Below, one piece after another: positions 6,798 through 10,055 of a stretch of DNA of 10,055 bases. Under the pieces are notes generated by a model that saw only the letters and a list, made by a program, of their open reading frames with translations, was not told the DNA's origin and ran no database searches. The translations under genes were made by a program, and so were the position numbers. The stretch spans positions 1 through 10,055 of the forward strand of contig JADFLN010000049.1 in assembly GCA_022564385.1 (NCBI GenBank), in the 5' to 3' direction. This stretch comes from Nitrososphaerota archaeon. GTDB lineage: Archaea > Thermoproteota > Nitrososphaeria > Nitrososphaerales > Nitrosopumilaceae. Positions within the stretch are counted from its first letter, which is position 1. Each line of letters starts with the position of its first letter.

Positions 6798-6801
6798 CTC
6801 C
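6798..6801 (-). promoter_or_regulatory. Shine-Dalgarno-like GGAG before the 115-residue gene
   Basis: The minus strand has GGAG within a purine run (AGGAAAAGGAGAAAAAG), separated from the ATG at 6789 by 8 nt. It is the only well-placed ribosome-binding site I see in the window and supports this start. Confidence 0.45.
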
Positions 6802-6810
6802 TTTTCCTAG

Positions 6811-6820
6811 TTTATTTAAT
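6811..6820 (-). promoter_or_regulatory. TATA-like box for the 115-residue gene
   Basis: The minus strand reads ATTAAATAAA, centred about 26 nt before the ATG at 6789. If used at normal archaeal spacing, transcription would start at the ATG and leave the GGAG site untranscribed, so either this box or the Shine-Dalgarno-like site is probably not functional. Confidence 0.4.
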
Positions 6821-6835
6821 TGTCTTTGATAAATC

Positions 6836-6845
6836 GTTTATTTAT
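6836..6845 (+). promoter_or_regulatory. TATA-like box for the 152-residue gene
   Basis: GTTTATTTAT is centred about 24 nt before the ATG at 6864, with no Shine-Dalgarno sequence between them. This is the leaderless arrangement and forms the plus-strand half of a divergent promoter region. Confidence 0.45.
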
Positions 6846-6863
6846 TCATAAATTATTTTCTAT

Positions 6864-7322
6864 ATGTTGTGGAAATTAGACTTAGATGATGGTTATTTTC
6901 GTATATTTGATTCCAAAAAATTGATTGCAGGGTATTTTGATCCTGATTATGGTGAAATTAACCAAAAAGAAAATTCTGAAGAAATTATTTTATCCATGTT
7001 GAAAAACCATGATAAAATTATGGGTGGTATGATTATGGTTCCTCTTGTCAAGTTTGGATTATTTGATACTGATTTGGATACAAATCTTTCTGAAGTCGAA
7101 CAAAATGTTAATAGAGTAACTAAGCATTTACAAAAATGGCAAAATTTCTTATCCCAAACCAATCGTCATGTTCATTCTATTAGAATATCACATACTGATC
7201 AAGATATGCTAACAATTACTTTTATAGTGAAATTTTCAAAACCTACATCTCTTGAAAAAATACAACTAATGGAAGAAATTTTTCCTACTTTAGATTTGTT
7301 ACAGAAATCAGGTTTGGTATGA
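6864..7322 (+). CDS. 152-residue protein, unknown function
   Basis: This protein starts at an ATG; no family is recognised. The N-terminal third is beta-like and rich in Asp/Tyr/Phe (LDLDDGYFRIFDSKKLIAGYF at 5-25), suggesting a small sheet. The middle is a long helix (about 75-100, SEVEQNVNRVTKHLQKWQNF), followed by beta strands with His residues (HVHSIRISHTDQDMLTITFIVKF) and a C-terminal helix ending LLQKSGLV. It has no cysteines, no signal peptide and no membrane span, although a Met-rich segment (IMGGMIMVP at 52-60) is hydrophobic. It is divergent from the 115-residue gene. Its last 38 nt overlap the convergent secreted-protein gene, which is unusually long for an antisense overlap. Codon use matches the neighbours and supports a real gene. 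Confidence 0.78.
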   Translation: MLWKLDLDDGYFRIFDSKKLIAGYFDPDYGEINQKENSEEIILSMLKNHDKIMGGMIMVPLVKFGLFDTDLDTNLSEVEQNVNRVTKHLQKWQNFLSQTNRHVHSIRISHTDQDMLTITFIVKFSKPTSLEKIQLMEEIFPTLDLLQKSGLV

Positions 7323-8043
7323 TTCTATCTGAGTATCTTGTGATCCCAATATATGCTGATAGTGTACCTACTAGTAAAACAAGTGTCCCAACTGGAAATT
7401 CTGGAACAGCTGCGTATTCTTCTGATTCTGCAATTAACGTGTAATCATTTATCCCTGTGGTTTGAATTTTGTCCGATATTACTATTACAAAGTACGCATA
7501 ATCATCAACTCTTAGGTAGTCTGGCTCTGGATGAACTCTGGATACTGCTGCAACATTTCCTTCTTTGTCGTAAAGTGTAGCAATCACTGCTACAGTATTA
7601 GCTGTAATGTCGCCTCTATTGGTAACCATTCCAGTTATCATCAAATTATTGTGATTGTCTCTGGATAACTCTGATTCTGTAATGTCTATAACCTGATCTT
7701 TTGAAATATTAATCTTGTAATCTACTTCCATCGAATATGATTTAGTTTTTTTTGCTTCCTGGTCTGTTAAAATCAGATCAAATGAACCCTTCATTCCTGG
7801 CATAATTACGTTTACTAAGGAACCTGTCTCTTTTGTTACAATAGGGTGTTTATTTTCATCAAATAAAGTTATGTGAATATTAATTTGGGTTAATGGAACT
7901 TGTAAATTGTTTTTGATTTCACCAACAATGTGAAGTGAATCATCATCACCGATATACTGTTGATCATTTTGAATAAACACTTCTCCAAATGCTAATTGTG
8001 TGAATCCAGTTAAAATAATTACAATAATAAAAATTTTTTTCAC
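7285..8043 (-). CDS. secreted two-repeat protein with PEFP-type C-terminal anchor
   Basis: This 252-residue protein is exported and probably retained at the cell surface. A lipophilic signal peptide (MKKIFIIVIILTGFTQLAFG, 1-20) starts at a GTG at 8043. Two related beta-rich units follow, about 23-115 and 118-210. Each has a core like VGEIKNN...INIHITLFDENKHPI or ITGMVTNRGDITANTVAVIATLYDKEGN, resembling FxLYD/CARDB-type extracellular domains. The C-terminus has VPEFP (213-217) and a hydrophobic helix to about 235, the arrangement of archaeal PEF-type sorting tails, but a polar tail of about 17 residues follows instead of a short basic end. A simple membrane anchor is therefore equally possible. 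A TATA-like element 23 nt before the GTG implies a leaderless GTG start. No ligand or partner can be named. Confidence 0.82.
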   Translation of the reverse strand: MKKIFIIVIILTGFTQLAFGEVFIQNDQQYIGDDDSLHIVGEIKNNLQVPLTQINIHITLFDENKHPIVTKETGSLVNVIMPGMKGSFDLILTDQEAKKTKSYSMEVDYKINISKDQVIDITESELSRDNHNNLMITGMVTNRGDITANTVAVIATLYDKEGNVAAVSRVHPEPDYLRVDDYAYFVIVISDKIQTTGINDYTLIAESEEYAAVPEFPVGTLVLLVGTLSAYIGITRYSDRIIPNLISVTNLK

Positions 8044-8062
8044 AATTCAATTGTGTAGTTTT

Positions 8063-8070
8063 CTTTAAAG
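8063..8070 (-). promoter_or_regulatory. TATA-like box for the secreted-protein gene
   Basis: The palindromic element CTTTAAAG is centred about 23 nt before the GTG start at 8043, with no Shine-Dalgarno sequence between. Its position supports the choice of the GTG. Confidence 0.42.
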
Positions 8071-8134
8071 AAGTTTATGTCAAATGTCTTGTACTGTTAG
8101 TGGTTTTAGATAGTACACATGTAAATTTTTGTAG

Positions 8135-8824
8135 TTAAGGTAGATGATCAATCTTCCACTTTTCAGCTTCGTTAATACAATTAAACCAATCAATTTCTAT
8201 TTTATTTGAATCAAATTCCTTTGATTCATTTCTAAATTCTCTATCACAGGTACTTTTCATATTCTCTGTTACTTGAATTACTTTTTGTTTTAAACCACTT
8301 TGTGGGGGTTGAAACTTTTCACTTTCCTCATAATTTTTTACACCCGTTTTAGCTGAATAAAATTCCACTAATCCTAACATCTCATATTCTAAAGATTCTT
8401 GAAATTGAGTGTCTGATCTTATTTTTGCTGATTCATCTCCTGTTTTTATCCATTCAATGAATTGTAAATCACTTTCTAACTGAGTCACAGATGAAATCTT
8501 TAACAATTCAACTGAACTTTTGAATAGTTCTGGTGGTACTAATACATCATATCTGAAAATTATTTCTTTGAACTTTTTCAAATGTTTTTCATAGTATTCC
8601 AATAATTCTTCTTTTGAAATATCTCCTTCATCCCATCTAGTTTTTTCAGAATAGAATTTTATTTGCAACTGTTGGACATCTTCTTGAATTTGTTCTAACC
8701 CAATTCCAAACTGTAATCCTTTTTGTTTGGTTTGTTCAAGTGAATAATTGTATGCTGTAATTGATCCAATAATGATGATAGCAACTGAAGCAATTACGAT
8801 GTTTTGAATTTTTTTTTCCTTCAA
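8135..8824 (-). CDS. membrane-anchored helical protein, unknown function
   Basis: This protein has 229 residues from an apparent TTG at 8824. After a basic start (MKEKKIQN), residues 9-25 form one hydrophobic helix (IVIASVAIIIIGSITAY), a probable uncleaved anchor with the rest outside the cell. The remaining part is charged and helical (for example IQEDVQQLQIKFYSEKTRW, SKEELLEYYEKHLKKFKEI). Two cysteines near the end (C193, C216) could form a disulfide. I do not recognise a family; coiled-coil or sensor-like roles would be guesses. The TTG overlaps the TGA of the upstream 96-residue gene (TTGA, 4-nt overlap), the same coupling geometry as ATGA junctions. No ATG or GTG near the anchor offers a better start. 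A 91-nt spacer separates it from the secreted-protein gene, which has its own promoter-like element. Confidence 0.78.
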   Translation of the reverse strand: MKEKKIQNIVIASVAIIIIGSITAYNYSLEQTKQKGLQFGIGLEQIQEDVQQLQIKFYSEKTRWDEGDISKEELLEYYEKHLKKFKEIIFRYDVLVPPELFKSSVELLKISSVTQLESDLQFIEWIKTGDESAKIRSDTQFQESLEYEMLGLVEFYSAKTGVKNYEESEKFQPPQSGLKQKVIQVTENMKSTCDREFRNESKEFDSNKIEIDWFNCINEAEKWKIDHLP

Positions 8825-9111
8825 AGATTATCCGTGTAATTTCCGTCCTCATCTAATTTTAGTTCGATTTTAAATTCAGTTCCGCTGATAAATGAATCAT
8901 TACGAGTTGTTCTGACTCTTCCTATAACTAGTTCATATGGCCAAATTTCAACTATTATTGCACCAACTTTTGCAGTTGGTGTTTCTGTTAGTATCATGTC
9001 TTCACGTTTTACACCATGTTTTTCTAGCATGTGAATTGTATGGTCAATTAGTGGTTGAGGATTATTATAATTTAGTACCCAAACTTTTCCCTCATATTCA
9101 ATTTTTTGCAA
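8821..9111 (-). CDS. 96-residue protein, unknown function
   Basis: This is a small cytosolic protein with no recognised family. The frame is closed by an in-frame TAG three codons before the apparent TTG start at 9111, so TTG is the only conventional start near the N-terminus; the first ATG (before LEKHGV, residue 28) would remove the first third. Predicted features are an N-terminal beta hairpin (KIEYEGKVWVLNY), a helix (PLIDHTIHMLEKHG, 20-33), then beta strands (AKVGAIIVEIWPYELVIGRVRTT and TEFKIELKLDEDG), giving a compact alpha/beta fold. It has no cysteines or membrane segment. A TATA-like element 26 nt before the TTG supports it. The gene is coupled to the membrane-anchored protein downstream by a 4-nt overlap, so the two may work together, with one part in the cytosol and one at the membrane. 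Confidence 0.72.
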   Translation of the reverse strand: MQKIEYEGKVWVLNYNNPQPLIDHTIHMLEKHGVKREDMILTETPTAKVGAIIVEIWPYELVIGRVRTTRNDSFISGTEFKIELKLDEDGNYTDNL

Positions 9112-9132
9112 TTTGAACTAATTCTAATTAAC

Positions 9133-9141
9133 TCATATAAC
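9133..9141 (-). promoter_or_regulatory. TATA-like box for the 96/229-residue gene pair
   Basis: The minus strand reads GTTATATGA, centred about 26 nt before the TTG start at 9111. It lies just after the stop codon of the RAM-domain gene, suggesting the pair has its own leaderless transcript. Confidence 0.42.
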
Positions 9142-9143
9142 AA

Positions 9144-9377
9144 TTATTCGGGGCTGGTCACATTCAGTGTCATTGTACTTACAACTCTTGAGAGTTTTCT
9201 AATTGTTACAATTACTTTTGCAAATTCTTCTTGGGTTTCTGTTTGAATTTCTGCAATTACGTCATATGCCCCAAAAGTAAGATATGCATTGCTGATAGAC
9301 TGCATCTGTTTTAACTCATCTACGATATATTCTTCAGCGCCAAGATCACAATTTAATAAAATGAATCCTCTGTTCAT
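9144..9377 (-). CDS. stand-alone Lrp/AsnC ligand-binding (RAM) domain protein
   Basis: This 77-residue protein starts at an ATG. The whole chain fits the RAM domain that forms the C-terminal, effector-binding half of Lrp/AsnC regulators, with order beta-alpha-beta-beta-alpha-beta. The first strand is FILLNCDL (5-12), the helix EEYIVDELKQM, and the characteristic turn FGAYDVIAEI (35-44). A second helix follows (TQEEFAKVIVTIRKL) and a last strand (VSTMTLNVT), where the V-S-T pattern is typical of the family. There is no helix-turn-helix, so it cannot bind DNA by itself. Such proteins often form oligomers with amino acids or small metabolites bound between subunits, and may modulate full-length Lrp proteins (family knowledge). 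An A/T-rich TATA-like stretch lies about 17-20 nt before the ATG, somewhat close. The gene follows the helicase by 52 nt. Confidence 0.85.
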   Translation of the reverse strand: MNRGFILLNCDLGAEEYIVDELKQMQSISNAYLTFGAYDVIAEIQTETQEEFAKVIVTIRKLSRVVSTMTLNVTSPE

Positions 9378-9429
9378 TACTTTATCTTATTATAATTTAC
9401 CAAGTTCTAGTTTTTAAGTTTTACAGTTA

Positions 9430-10055
9430 TTACCATTTGCTACGACCACCATAACTATTTCTACCACCTTTGTCATTGAATCTTTTTCTACCGCCCCCTC
9501 TATCATCTCTTGCATCTCCACTTCTGTATGACTTTCTAAATCCTCCAGAACGGCCACCTCTGGAATAATTAGATCTTGATTGACCTCCATATCTTCTTGA
9601 TGGTATTTGTCTTTTAAGAGGGTCTGGAATTGCAATTTTAATTCCCATTTTTTGATTCAAATCTTCTAGGGGAACTTTGATTTGGCGTTTGATTAGATTC
9701 CAATCCCCCACAGACGAATATGAAACAAATGTAATGGCTCTACCTTTTGCACCTGCTCTAGCTGTTCTTCCAATTCTATGAAAATATAATAATTCTTGAT
9801 TTGGAACATCATAATTAATTACCAGTTCTACTGTTGGAACATCTATTCCTCTTGAGGCTACATCTGTTGCAACAAGAATATCTGCTTTCCCAGCTCGGAA
9901 TTTTCCCATTGTTTGTTCTCTTCTGTGTTGTGACATGTCTCCTTCTATTGCTACTGCATTAAATTTTTCTTGATGGAGGAATTTTGCAACATCTCTGGTT
10001 CTATATTTTGTTGAACAAAATACAATACATTGACGTTTAATTGTTTTGATAAAAT
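9430..10055 (-). CDS. DEAD-box RNA helicase, C-terminal part (partial)
   Basis: The gene enters from the right edge, so the N-terminal RecA-like lobe (Q, Walker A and DEAD motifs) is outside the window. The visible frame starts FIKTIKRQCIVFCSTK (motif IV region) and continues with IEGDMSQHRRE (motif IVa-like), DILVATDVASRGIDV (motif V) and YFHRIGRTARAG (motif VI with its arginine fingers). This is a complete second RecA lobe of an ATP-dependent RNA helicase. After about 40 linker residues there is a tail of roughly 55 residues rich in Arg, Gly and Ser with repeated RGG/GGR units (for example YSRGGRSGGFRK and DDRGGGRKRF), ending GGRSKW. Such tails bind RNA non-specifically and recall cold-shock helicases. 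It unwinds or remodels RNA in the cytosol; the exact paralogue cannot be named. An ATG at 9936 is internal, not the start. Confidence 0.93.
   Translation of the reverse strand, partial: FIKTIKRQCIVFCSTKYRTRDVAKFLHQEKFNAVAIEGDMSQHRREQTMGKFRAGKADILVATDVASRGIDVPTVELVINYDVPNQELLYFHRIGRTARAGAKGRAITFVSYSSVGDWNLIKRQIKVPLEDLNQKMGIKIAIPDPLKRQIPSRRYGGQSRSNYSRGGRSGGFRKSYRSGDARDDRGGGRKRFNDKGGRNSYGGRSKW

Noticed and set aside
9414..9635. Second open frame across the helicase tail on the minus strand
   Set aside because: It is a shadow of the RGG-repeat codons; the helicase frame is continuous with motifs V and VI and explains the composition.
1..10055. CRISPR arrays, insertion sequences, tRNA or rRNA genes, toxin-antitoxin or defence islands
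   Set aside because: I found no regularly spaced repeats, transposase motifs, cloverleaf-like GC-rich segments or defence-domain signatures by reading both strands.

Overview
The window looks like chromosomal DNA from a low-GC archaeon, most likely an ammonia-oxidising thaumarchaeon (Nitrososphaerota, Nitrosopumilus-like). The grounds are A+T-rich DNA with small, tightly packed genes, TATA-like elements repeatedly placed about 23-26 nt before start codons (leaderless archaeal style), and few Shine-Dalgarno sequences. Other grounds are a secreted protein with an archaeal PEFP-type C-terminal tail, a stand-alone Lrp/AsnC RAM domain and a chorismate mutase-aminotransferase fusion. The taxonomic call is inference; no rRNA or unique marker is present. 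I see no mobile element, CRISPR array, tRNA or rRNA, and no island-like break in composition.

Region 1 (1-3381, minus strand) is an aromatic amino acid operon read right to left. It runs chorismate synthase (aroC), then an AroQ chorismate mutase fused to a class I aminotransferase, then prephenate/arogenate dehydrogenase (tyrA). Gene junctions are 4 nt apart or overlap by 4 nt, and one TATA-like element sits 24 nt before aroC. Together they would take EPSP to chorismate, prephenate and the tyrosine precursor. A further gene may begin at the left edge, 5 nt beyond the tyrA stop.

Region 2 (3527-5872, plus strand) holds a small basic helical protein of unknown function and a full-length YyaL/SPATA20-type thioredoxin-domain protein (DUF255), which ends at an oligo-T tract.

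Region 3 (5859-7322) holds small genes I cannot assign. The first is a minus-strand protein that appears split by a one-base frameshift: a 30-residue membrane-anchor ORF overlaps a soluble ORF in another frame. The others are a 115-residue and a 152-residue protein, transcribed divergently from a 74-bp promoter region.

Region 4 (7285-9377, minus strand) holds a secreted or membrane-anchored protein with two beta-rich repeats and a PEFP tail, a coupled pair (a 96-residue protein and a 229-residue membrane-anchored helical protein, both with apparent TTG starts), and a 77-residue stand-alone RAM domain protein.

Region 5 (9430-10055, minus strand) is the C-terminal part of a DEAD-box RNA helicase with an RGG-rich tail, cut by the window edge.

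Most of the window is ordinary housekeeping content plus lineage-specific small proteins. The best leads are the apparent frameshift at about 6211-6236 and the AroQ-aminotransferase fusion next to tyrA. I do not see evidence for a new multi-gene defence or mobile system.
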